Source: Branchiostoma belcheri
Lineage: Eukaryota > Chordata > Leptocardii > Amphioxiformes > Branchiostomatidae
Direction of reading: 5' to 3'
Length of the DNA: 64,000 nucleotides
Assembly: GCF_001625305.1 (NCBI RefSeq)
Contig: NW_017802980.1
Span: forward strand, 165,895 to 229,894
The position numbers were made by a program, and so were the translations under genes. The stretch's first letter is position 1; each line of letters opens with the position of its first letter. The notes beneath the pieces were generated by a model. The model ran no database searches. It was not told where the DNA came from and saw only the letters and a program-made list of their open reading frames with translations. This document shows positions 41,578 to 51,600 of the stretch, one piece after another.

Positions 41578-42289
41578 AGGCCACACCAATTTTATTTGTT
41601 GGTTCTCGGATTTTGTCAGAAAAAACATGAAGCGACAGGGCGAAAAAAAATAAAAATAAAAACAGGTCTGGGCATCCTATTATAGCCCCAAATGCTATGA
41701 TAGGAGCCTTGAAGTCAACACAAAAGGTTGTGTTAATATTTAAACAATGAATTTTGAACTTTTAATCAAACCACTGCATTGATACATGTAGATGGAAACA
41801 CTGCAACAACTAGGAAGAAAAGGACTTTCCACAACTGTTGGGGGCAAAATATGAGCATTTTTGAGTTGATTCAGAACCAGAATTTTTTTTTTTGCAAATC
41901 AGAAAAAAATGAAGAGGCGAATCCGAGAACCAATAAATTAAATTGGTGTGGCCTTAACGGATTTTTCTAGAAAAATAATGGAGCGGGCAGGCAAAAAAAA
42001 ACAGGCCTAGGCATCCTATTATGGCCCAAAATGGTACGATAGGAGCCATGAAGTCAACACACCAGGCTGATTCAAAATTTAAACAATGAATTGTGAACTT
42101 TTAATGATACCACTGCATTGAAAGATGGAATAACTGTAACAACTAGGATGAAAAGGACTGTTTTCAACTGTTCAGGGCAAAATATGAGAATTTTGCAGTT
42201 GATTCTGAATTTTTATTTTTATTTGCAAATCCAAAAAAAATGAAGCGGGCGAATCCTTTAACCAAGAAATTAAATTGGTGTAGTCTTAC
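41578..42289. repeat. two fused GGCCACACCAATTTAATT MITEs
   Basis: A full first-subfamily copy (41578-41956) is followed without spacer by a second-subfamily copy (41957-42289) lacking its own left end, as if one inserted in or recombined with the terminus of the other. Confidence 0.8.
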
Positions 42290-43070
42290 AGCAAATTAAT
42301 AATTTGCCAACTTTCTTCCACACCTGCCACCACTGCAAACATGTATACCTGTAGTTGCATGAACATGTCCAGTTTTCCCAGACCGTGAGAACAAAGTGCT
42401 TTACAGTATATAATATACTACATGTATATTATTATCATTATTGCATAATTCCAAATGTACATCAGCAGGGGGAGCATGAATGCTTCTCCTGAATTGGGTG
42501 ACACAGCAAAACACTAAGAAACAATTCATGAACATCCAAAAAAAGTACAATACATATACCTGCCTATATGTGCTCAGGCCAGGTAATACATACATGTACA
42601 TACATGTCATAATTGAAAAGCTTCATTGCCCTTTACAACAGCTGGTGTGTTATGCCGAAATGCGGTTATACAGGCGATACAGATACAGATACAATCATTA
42701 TAATAAGCCGTTTGCAATGATCTAAGCTGAAAACCTGTTGTTATTTTCTTTTTTAGAACTTCTAACAAAAATACAAGTATCCTGTGCAGTTTAAGTATAA
42801 GTTGCTTGGAGGACCAAACCAATGCCTCTTTTATCTGACCATGTATGACATGAAAAGTACAGGACAAGGTACAAAAAAAACAGACATTCCGCTACAGTAC
42901 CATGGAAATCTGACAGGAGATCAAAAATCAAGCTTGACCCTTGTCTTCCTAAGACCTACCCACATACCAAAGGGGCACATGCGCCCAGTATTTTCGAGCC
43001 CTGTAGCCCACACAGCCATCTCCACTGCCCTGTCCCCCCAGGCTACTAACCCCTCTCCATCGCTGCCCCT
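42290..43070. other. intergenic, no gene seen
   Basis: Space between the convergent ends of the NEK9-like and 101-aa genes. Contains a fragment CCCAGTATTTTCGAGCCCTG (42987-43005) matching a hAT-like terminus; otherwise nothing recognised. Confidence 0.4.
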
Positions 43071-43081
43071 GTAACAGTGGG

Positions 43082-43165
43082 GGTAACTTACACCCCTCCC
43101 TCCTCTCACCCCCTCTCCTCTCACCCCCTCTCCTCTCACCCCCCCTCCTCTCACCCCCTCCTCAC
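43082..43165. repeat. (CCTCTCACCCC)n minisatellite
   Basis: About six imperfect units of CCTCTCACCCCCT. It overlaps the last codons and stop of the minus-strand gene. Confidence 0.85.
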
Positions 43166-45070
43166 TCCAACTTCCAGTTCCAGCATGTCAAGTGCATGAA
43201 GAATGACATCAGGCCGTCTGTCCGCCACGTCCAGTAGTAGTGATTTTATCTCCTCATGAGACATGGCATATGTCAGCTCCTAAGGAAAAACAAGGATCAA
43301 AATTAAACGATGGTAGTGACAAAAGATTTATAAGTAGAGTAGAGTAGTATTGTAGAATTATATGTTCCAAATGCAAATTTCAAAATGATAATGATTGTTG
43401 ATGTTAAAATCTTTGCCAGTATTACCGTTAGTATCTTTATCTGTTCTTCTTTACGAAGTGCGTCAAACGTGTCCCTGTCTGGCAGGTTCACCTGGGCCCG
43501 ACCTGGACTGTCCTGGAGCATAGGGGGAAAGGTACATGTACTAGAATTATATCAGACACTGACAAATTATAATATATAATAATATAAATCATTCCTCCAG
43601 TCAACCCGTGAATCCCTCTAGCCTCCTTCGCAGACTTGTTGGGGTCGGCGTTTGTTTTCTTCGGTCGAGGGAGTTTTTGCCATGGACTGGAGAGAAGGTT
43701 TCTCCGCGGCAAAAACTCCCTCAGCAGCAAATCGTCCCTCCGCGGCATAACTCGCGTCGCTCACCGAAAAAAATACTAGTAACGCCGACCCCAACAAGTC
43801 TGCGAAGGAGGCTATTCGCGAGCGGTGAAGCTACGCTAGTACTGTTATGTTAATTTCACACGAAGTTCGGTCTACTGACAATGGGGTTCAAATCTAGGAG
43901 GGTCTGCATGCTCTTTTCCGTAAGGCGTAGGCGGCCTCTTTATAATTTCCCGTAATTCGTAGGGAAGTCATTTTATTTACCGTTATTCGTAGTGAGGAGG
44001 CGAAAATTTAGCGTAAAACGTTGCCAGCCTTCCGGAAATTTAACGTAAAGCGTTGCGGGCCTCCATAAATTTAGCGTAAAGCGTAATCAGGACCCCCCAT
44101 GCAGACCCTCATCTAGATGAATGCAGTCTACGGCCAACTTTTCATCTAAAGGCAAACTTGTCGGATTGGAAAGTGGTGGTTAATCTACTGATATTACAAC
44201 ACTACTGGCAAACACTCAAGTTGTAAAGTGAGACCAAGGAGGTTCAATAGTGAGACAAACAGTTACACCGCGGAGGTTGACCGAGGTCCATCGGTCCGTG
44301 TATTTACCGAAATGTACGAAATACAGTGCGAAATACACTTTTACAGTCACATATCTACAGTCACATGCCTATGTAACACATTATTTCTTGACGAAATATT
44401 GCACCCTGTGATGTTAACTTATTACTACTCTTGCTACTGTGTTTTGGTAGATTTCACGTCCCCTATTACTACTAGTACTGTAGGGGGGCCTGCATGGGGG
44501 GTCCCGACAACGCCAAATTTTGAGAGCCGGCTACGTATTACCATGGAGGTAGAAATCCATGGTACTAGTATTACGCTACAGTAGCGATTACGCTTTACGA
44601 TAAATTCCAAGTGGTTGCAACGCATTACGAAGAATTAAAACGTGAATTATGCTCTACGCATCATCATAAAGCAAAAAGCGCCAATTACGCTCTAAGTTGA
44701 GAGCGGTCCGTCTACGCTCTACGTAGCCGATTACGCTCTACGTAGCCTCTACCAGGCTTGGGGGATCTTGGGGAGGCGGCTGGAAAGAGTAGAAATCGGC
44801 CAAATAGAGAAATAAGCATGCTGTTCACCGAACTGTTCTCTCAACGGACAAACTCCCTTGGCATGCTTATTTCTCTATTTGGCCGATAATTTTCTACTCT
44901 TTCCAGCCATTGAAGCCTGGTATAGGCTAGCCTCTACGGACAAATTGACGGAAAAGGGCTTGCGGCCCCCCCTGTAGTACCTCCTTCTGTTCCACTTCTG
45001 TGCTCCCATCCTCCACCAGGCGGGACCTTTCCGGTGTTTCCCCTTTGGTTACTCGTGAGCGGCTTTCCAT
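43151..45070 (-). CDS. 101-aa protein of unknown function
   Basis: Three exons, 45070-44981, 43512-43426 and 43279-43151, all phase 0 with standard borders (GGAG|GTACT, CTCCAG|GAC, ACG|GTAATA, CCTTAG|GAG). The protein starts MESRSRVTKGETPERSRLVE, is charged and probably disordered for 60 residues, then has a helical half: FDALRKEEQIKILTELTYAM, then SHEEIKSLLLDVADRRPDVI and LHALDMLELEVGV. No signal peptide or membrane segment. I do not recognise the family; the C-terminal half looks like a small helical bundle or interaction motif. The last residues are encoded by a minisatellite. Evidence is the codon-phase agreement and splice sites; no database match could be tested. Confidence 0.7.
43619..43814. 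repeat. TAG...CTA hairpin element
   Basis: TAGCCTCCTTCGCAGACTTG pairs with CAAGTCTGCGAAGGAGGCTA, and GTTGGGGTCGGCG with its reverse. It lies in intron 1 of the 101-aa gene. Confidence 0.85.
43899..44109. repeat. CGTAAAGCGT-type element with GGGTCTGCATG ends
   Basis: Ends AGGGTCTGCATG and CATGCAGACCCT are inverted. The interior repeats TTTAGCGTAAAGCGTAATC-like units at least seven times. This short copy gives the cleanest ends of the family. Confidence 0.8.
44482..44966. repeat. CGTAAAGCGT-type element with a nested hairpin
   Basis: Starts GGGGGGCCTGCATGGGGGGT, ends GAAAAGGGCTTGCGGCCCCCC. A TAG...CTA hairpin (44743-44930) splits its right part. Its right end lies 14 bases from the donor of the first exon of the 101-aa gene. 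Confidence 0.8.
44743..44930. mobile_element. TAG...CTA hairpin, CTCTACCAGGCTT family
   Basis: TAGCCTCTACCAGGCTTGGG left; AAGCCTGGTATAGGCTAG right; arms also pair through GGCTGGAAAGAGTAGAAA and CGGCCAAATAGAGAAATAAG. Other copies: 46946-47105, 57201-57356, and halves at 46852 and 60715. Confidence 0.85.
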
Positions 45071-45418
45071 CGTCAAAAAGTCAAAATCTCCGCAAAAATA
45101 AAAGAATGACCAAGGAGCTTCGTGTGTGTGCCGCTCTGTGTCTTTGTCAGAAGGTAACAGAAGATCACGTGACTAAATCTCCGGAAACCTTCGGGAATCT
45201 TCGGAAACATTCCGGTGCGATCGGAAGATATGAAAATACAATGTAATACATGCGTGGGGATAGTTATAGGGGATAGTGTTATACTGACTATGAAAATTCG
45301 GTTTGAAAGCCTTTATATTGCATCGGATGCATTCTACAGTCTACGCTCGTACAAACGCGCGCGCACACACACACACACATACACACGTGACACATCCAAA
45401 ACAATACCTCCGTGTCGT

Positions 45419-45841
45419 GAGGCCACAGCAAGTACTAGTAATTTTTATGGATGACATCAGCCCGCGCATTTGATTTTGAAAAAAAGAAAAAAGACATTTT
45501 GTTGCCTTCTGACACCGGGCAACATGCCGAAAATGGGCAAAGATGTCTGTTGACATGCCGGAATGTGGATGGCAGATAACTATAAAGAGAGGAGACAAGA
45601 AAAGGCTCTGATTTGATGTTTTGTTTCTTACTTTGATGCAGTGATATGTGATGCTGGCGCTGTATGTGATGTTCCTACTGAATCAAAACCATTTGTACAA
45701 TGATTGAGTCAAAATTGTAGGAGCCTTGTTTTTTCGGCCCGTCTTGTTTTTTTTCGGCCCGCCGTGTTTTTTTTTCGCCCGCTCGCATTAGACTTGGAGT
45801 CTGCGGAGGATGTCATCCATAAAATTTACCTGCTATGGCCT
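45419..45841. mobile_element. hairpin element GGCCACAGCAAG
   Basis: Left GAGGCCACAGCAAGTA then TATGGATGACATC; right GGATGTCATCCATAAAATTT then CTGCTATGGCCTGA. About 420 bp. It lies upstream of the 101-aa gene. Confidence 0.85.
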
Positions 45842-46206
45842 GAGGTAAAATCACTGCCAAATCTATGCCCCTCCCCCCGCCAGGCGCACAGTGACCGGCC
45901 ATTCCGGGCTGACTTGTGATGGTAATGACCGCTGGGGAGGAGACCTGACTCAGCACCTCTCCCGACCTGTTGTAACGCTTTACCGCTAATGAATTGTTAC
46001 AGGGAACAGACCCTTCACGTGCCGATGGCAGGTTACCGTGGACTCTGTACTAATTGACAGTGAAATACATAAACCAAAAGGCTGTCTTCACTTGTCATTT
46101 TGGTAATCTTTTAGACAGATCTATGCTGCATGTTTATGCGTCATTTGTTCGTGCAGTGTGTGAGAAGGCACCACTATAATGACCAAACGTGCGGTGTAAG
46201 AAGTTG

Positions 46207-46385
46207 CAGCCTCCGTAGCAGGCTTATAGAACTGGGGATTTGGTGGTCTTCGGCTGTTTTCTGATTAGCCAACCTGCTAACCAGGCCGGCTATGTTGTCT
46301 ATATGAAATCAGAATAGCACTTAAAAGCTCCCAAAGACCATGAAGACCCCCCAAACCCCAAGTTGTTGGCATGCTATGGAGGCTA
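46207..46385. mobile_element. hairpin MITE CAGCCTCCGTAGCAGGC
   Basis: Second copy of the 10371-10536 element; right end GCATGCTATGGAGGCTA. The next MITE inserted a few bases from its right end. Confidence 0.8.
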
Positions 46386-46390
46386 AAATT

Positions 46391-46634
46391 TACTCTCCAA
46401 GCAGAGGTTGTGGGGAATGATCGTTAGCTTTTTATTTATGGCCTTTGTTGTTGTTGTTGTTGTCGCCAGTTTTGTTTTTTTCTATGTTGTTGTTGTTTTG
46501 TTTTTTTGTTTTTGTTTTTTTTTTTTTGTCACTATTCCCACCAACCCGTCGGTGACCAGCGACCTTCTCTGGCTAACTGCCTGGCCAATTTGATACTGTC
46601 TTTCTGCCACCGAAAGGGATCTGCTTGGAGATTA
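46391..46634. mobile_element. MITE, CTCTCCAAGCAGAGG family, subfamily 2
   Basis: TACTCTCCAAGCAGAGGTTG left; GATCTGCTTGGAGATTA right; flanks GCTAAAATT and GCTAAAACT (one mismatch in nine). The interior carries a GTT/TTG microsatellite. Confidence 0.85.
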
Positions 46635-46851
46635 GCTAAAACTTACCGGTCACAATATATGGTTCAATGGGTCAGTTGTGTTGAATAACAACGGTTTGAT
46701 CTACCCAAGGAGGTTTAAAATCTACCCAGGGACATTATTTCAAACAGTTGTCACAATTTACCCAACCGTTTTATCTACTAGTATGATATGTTTTATTACG
46801 CGGTGTGTTTGGCCAGTAAATGCGCGAGCCAGAGTAACTCGCGTTGCATTA

Positions 46852-47105
46852 CTCCCTCTACCAGGCTTCGGGAAGCGGCTGGAAATAGTAGAAATTGAAC
46901 AAATAGACGGATAACATGCCAGGGGAGTTGGTCCGTTAAAGAGTAGTCTCTACCAGGCTTTGGGAGGCGGCTGGAAAGAGTAGAAATCGGCCAAATACAG
47001 AGATAACATGCCAGGGGAGTTTGTCTGCTGGGAGAGAGCATTTTGCCGCACCTGTGCTAATTTCTACTCTTTCCAGCCGCCTCCCGAAGCCTGGTAGAGG
47101 CTAGC
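46852..47105. repeat. one and a half CTCTACCAGGCTT hairpins in tandem
   Basis: A left half (46852-46943) is followed directly by a full hairpin (46946-47105) ending CCCGAAGCCTGGTAGAGGCTA. The loop of the full copy is GC-rich. Confidence 0.75.
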
Positions 47106-48340
47106 TACAGAGTACAGTTTGCCGCTCCCGAACTGGTCGAAGTGCAGGGTATTTTATTACAACGTACTAGAAATACTAACGTTGTGATAAAAGGGAGTAA
47201 AACGCTGAAAATGAGTCGGAGATACTAAAAGGTGTTCCCTTGTCCCTGCAAAATCTTCAAGCAGATATTTGGTGGCGGCAAGGAGGTTTGAAATGCCGGA
47301 CCTTGTTAGCCGCAAGACAATGCCAAATACATGTACACTTCGAAAAGCCGATCCTCCAGTAGTGCGAGGCTTCAGAATGTTTTAAGTTCTTTTTTTTAAT
47401 GTTGTTCAACCTTCAAGAAGGCTGGAGGGGGTTTAAAACCTTGCTTCACTGAGGACAAATAAAATGTGGACTGTGTAGCAAAGAGAGAAATCATGGAGTT
47501 AGAGGATCGATCTTTGAACTCCATAAGAGAAATGAATTGTTTGTTTTTTGTTTTTTTTTTGTTTTTTTTTTTACTTAGTGGTCGCCACGTAACACGGTCG
47601 ATTTCCCTATTTAATACTGTGGAAAAACCCATATTGGCATTGATATTCCTAAGTCAACTAGACAGCCCTTCCTTCGGAATACATATCTGTTCTTTTATCC
47701 CTACTACACGTATAAAGCAAGAAGTTGAATTCATATAACGAAACAAGTACGATGTAGTTAGTTCAAGTTGTACATGCATGTATCTGTGAAAAAAATCTTA
47801 TTTTTACCTCCATTGTTAACTTTATCTGTTCATCATGTTCTGTTGTGGCCTGTACTTAGCCGAATGGGCAAAAATGTGTCATAAAACTCGCCATTCATTC
47901 ATTCTTGCAAGCAACAACCAGGTATATAACGTTATACCCACAATGTTGAAGATTTGTACTGTTTCTGCAAGAAGGTGCCTCAGAATCAGAGCCAGTGTGT
48001 GTGTGTGGGGGGGGGGTATAAAGCTCTTCATTCATTCAGAACATTATACTTCTGTATAATGTCCTTGATTATACTATTTGATGGTAGTAATAGATAACTG
48101 AGGCTACGAGCATGTCTCTAGACCCGCACATGTAAACAACCTGGTCCCCCGCTGACTGCCCGTGCCCCGCGGCCGTGCTGCTAGTCCTGCACGGACAACA
48201 TTCACACGTCAAACTACAACAGCTAAAGGTCGCGAGCGCCAAACGCTTGCGAGTCTTTCGGTCAAAATTCAAAGAACCTCCAGCCAGAGAGGAGTCAGTG
48301 GGAGGGAAATGAACAGCTGGATTCCTACAAAAGACACAAT
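47106..48340. other. intergenic, no gene seen
   Basis: Spacer upstream of the p75-like gene. It has a poly-T tract near 47550 and a G run at 48005-48015. No exon recognised. Confidence 0.4.
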
Positions 48341-48348
48341 TGCTTTTG

Positions 48349-48358
48349 CCATATAAGG
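48349..48358 (+). promoter_or_regulatory. CArG box (serum response element core)
   Basis: CCATATAAGG fits CC(A/T)6GG exactly, 273 bases upstream of the p75-like start codon. A CCAAT box (48399-48403) lies between. SRF binding is an inference from the consensus. Confidence 0.5.
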
Positions 48359-48630
48359 CAAATGAGTGACAGGCGTTGATAGATTGAATCAATTTCAACC
48401 AATCAGCGCGAAGATCAATGGCATAATCAACCGGTGTAATAGTGTTGAACGCGGTCACTCTGATCGGCCCTTTCTTACACCCTACAACTTTTATGACGGA
48501 CTCCATGCATTCAGGGGGAGGTAGTTGACTGGTGAGTGCGACATTCCACAGCAGTGCAGGCACAGTTTGGACCCGGCCTTCAGCACGGAAGCATCGCCGC
48601 GACTCGCTCTACCACAGCCCGTCAGAAATT

Positions 48631-51600
48631 ATGTCTCCCCTGCCCGTACTGTTCCTGTATATCTACACGGTAAGTGGTGCTCTGTTCACGGGCCGACTTG
48701 TCGGTCGTGCCTCGGTAGAGGGGACTAGGTACGGCCTAATGTTTATTTGTGGGAGTATCATACAAACCTTGTGATCACGACAATCTTTCTATCGTTTAGT
48801 ACTTAGTGCCATAACCTCCTTGTTGCTACCCTGTGTCCGTGCATTTTGTCAGACCGATGTCTCAGTGAGCCCAGTCGCAAAACCGTACATTTCCATGGTG
48901 GCCTCGAACTCAGTGTATTTGCTATTGTGTGGGGCCTCTTTTGTCTCGCTCTCTTGGAAAGCGGGCAGTTCACGCATGAGAGCAGAACGAAACAAACAGT
49001 GGATGTAAATCGAAATGTCAGTTTGTCTGGGTTTGGTTCCCTCCTAAAGACAGTCCCGGTTACCCTGGCGCGGTGTAGTGTTGCTAACATTACCTTGTAC
49101 ACTGTGGGGGTTCTGACTCGGGGTTCAATAGTTACCATCTGACTGTTTCCGTGCTTACGTACTGGCCCTACCATTGCTATGGTACAAATACACCACGCAT
49201 GATAAACCGACTTGAAATGATGGGCTTATTTCTGCACCAGAGAGTTTAAAAAGACGACGGCCTCTTTACGCAGCGGGTAGTTTATTTTGCTGTCTAACAG
49301 TCCTGTATGGCCTGTATTCAACAGAATCCAACTTTAGCTAGAGTCTAAACCCCATGTAATTTTCGCCCCAACTATTTACTACCACATCCTATCCTATCCA
49401 AATTTCCTTCTCAAACGGGCACTGAAAATGTTTTCTTCCCGATTGCTGTCACAAAATATTGCGATCATCCATCCTGACATCTGCTTGAAGTTTAGCCTGC
49501 CCGTAGGCCGCAAACTGTTACAAGTATCCGCATGTGTAAACCGGAAAGGCATGTCCTTAGCGAGACTGTGAGACATTCTCTGGCCAGAAAATTGTCCCGT
49601 CTGTGCTTGCTGTACTGGGCCTTCCCGTGACCTTTTTCACTCCCAAACCCTTGATACATTTGTACACGCCTTTCCTCCTAGTTTCAACGTATTCCAAACA
49701 TTCTTCAGTGTAAAATTAACTGTTAGGAAACGGACATTTAAAGCATCAGAGTTACAAGAAACGAGTTTTTGACCAGCACGGAGTTTTCGCCATTCATACG
49801 TTTGCTTTCGGCAGTCCCTTTATTGCAGCTCACAGTTCACGATTTTAGGGCTCCATTGAGACTAGTTTCTGCAAGACAATGTCCTCCTGTTGTTTTATAG
49901 CCCACCGTTTAGATTAGAATAATAAAGTCTAAACTTCAATTGTCGACGTTCCCCCGTCTTGATGTTACCGCGGATTTGGAGGCTATTGTTTTCGGCGCGC
50001 GGCCTCATTTGTATGTATTTAGGCTTTTCCGTATCAATGTCATCAATGTGCTGCCAGGACAGCGATCCCCATTCACAGCCTCTTTTGAAGTGCGACTAGA
50101 CAATGCCTGGGACAACCACACCTTTTCGCTGCATTTGCATACAGAAATTTGAATACTTTTCTCACCTCTATACTAGCCTCTTTGATATCAACCCGACACA
50201 GACAACTGTAAATTATGGACACTCACAGATCCAGATACTTTAGTATTATATTATCTAATGTGTAATTTATAATTTTAGTCGGAGAACCACAGACAATGAT
50301 TATGGCTTGTCTGAGAGATTGCTACATTCGTACACTACACGCTAAAATGTAGGTCTGTGTTAACAACTGTCCACATCTGACTCCGCTTCTTAGCATACTG
50401 GCGAGAAATATTTGTTCGTATGTAACAAGCTGGAGTCACCGCCAGTCTTTTGACTAACCGCTCCGATAAATCAAACTGTCCAAAATCTTACAGAAGTGAC
50501 ATCTGTCAAGGAGAAGTGTTAAAGCAAAAATTAAAATGCAAAGAAATATTTGAAGACAGTGAAAAGGTGCAACATATTATAAAATTTAAGTTCTCTTCCA
50601 TCGAATTTTTAAAATCTTATAGAATCTTTAAAACACGACTGACATGACAAGCTTAGAAGGTGAAATATTTTCTGACATTTACATTATGAGTAAATTATTA
50701 GTAATTATGTAAGAATTATTTCTGCCTGTCCAATCCCGGGATTCTCAGACTGTACGACAAATATTATATGACTTTTATGTGGACGTATTTTATATTATTT
50801 CCATACCACGACCATAGTTATTTTTCTTTGTGTCCTTCAATTCAGCATCGTTTTGGTTCGTTCATAATATCTTTAAACTTCACGATAAATGTACTAAAAT
50901 CACACAGAAGTGAGATACTAGTAGAGTCCGTTTCATGTTACCGCGCGGGTTTCTTTCAAATTATAAATTATGGTTGTAATAATTTCGAATTAAACAGTAT
51001 TAAAATCACAATATTTCATACTAAAAATTGAATATTTACGGAACTGTTACGATATGTGTGAAACATTTCAAAAATAGAGATGACAAGAGTTCTGTTCTAC
51101 TAGCATTCTGTCATAAGAAGCCGAAATGAGGACCATAGCTGCATATCAAAGACATTTCACCAGACACCAAACTTTACATAAGATTTGTCTAGCTATGATG
51201 ACGGCTTGTCAGCAGCTCCAATATTTGCATGTGTGTCGCTGTCAGCCTTTTGTTATGGAGAAACTGATCCCCAAATTAGCCCATTGATGTATGTTTGATA
51301 CCGCCATTGACACAAACAAAGTACCATGTCCCTGTGATAGCGGGCTGATAACAACGCTTTCTGGACAACCACAGCGCGCTTAGCGGCAACAAATTATCAA
51401 ATTATCTTGTCATTTAATTTCACGTAGAAGTCGATATCGAATGAAGACCTTTATTGTACATTTGTGTTCTACAGAACTAAGTACAGGTCGCATGGGTACA
51501 GAACATGGACATTAACATATACATTACATACATGTGAACATATAAGAGTGTAAATAAATGTCTAATTTCTATTCTTTTCGGCTTCATCTCGCAATAAATT

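Noticed and set aside
43085-43150. CRISPR-like array
   Set aside because: Units are contiguous pyrimidine minisatellite repeats with no spacers, in an animal genome.
48069-48563. 164-aa open frame on the minus strand
   Set aside because: It lies over the p75-like promoter and leader, has no recognisable domain and no conservation cue; likely chance.
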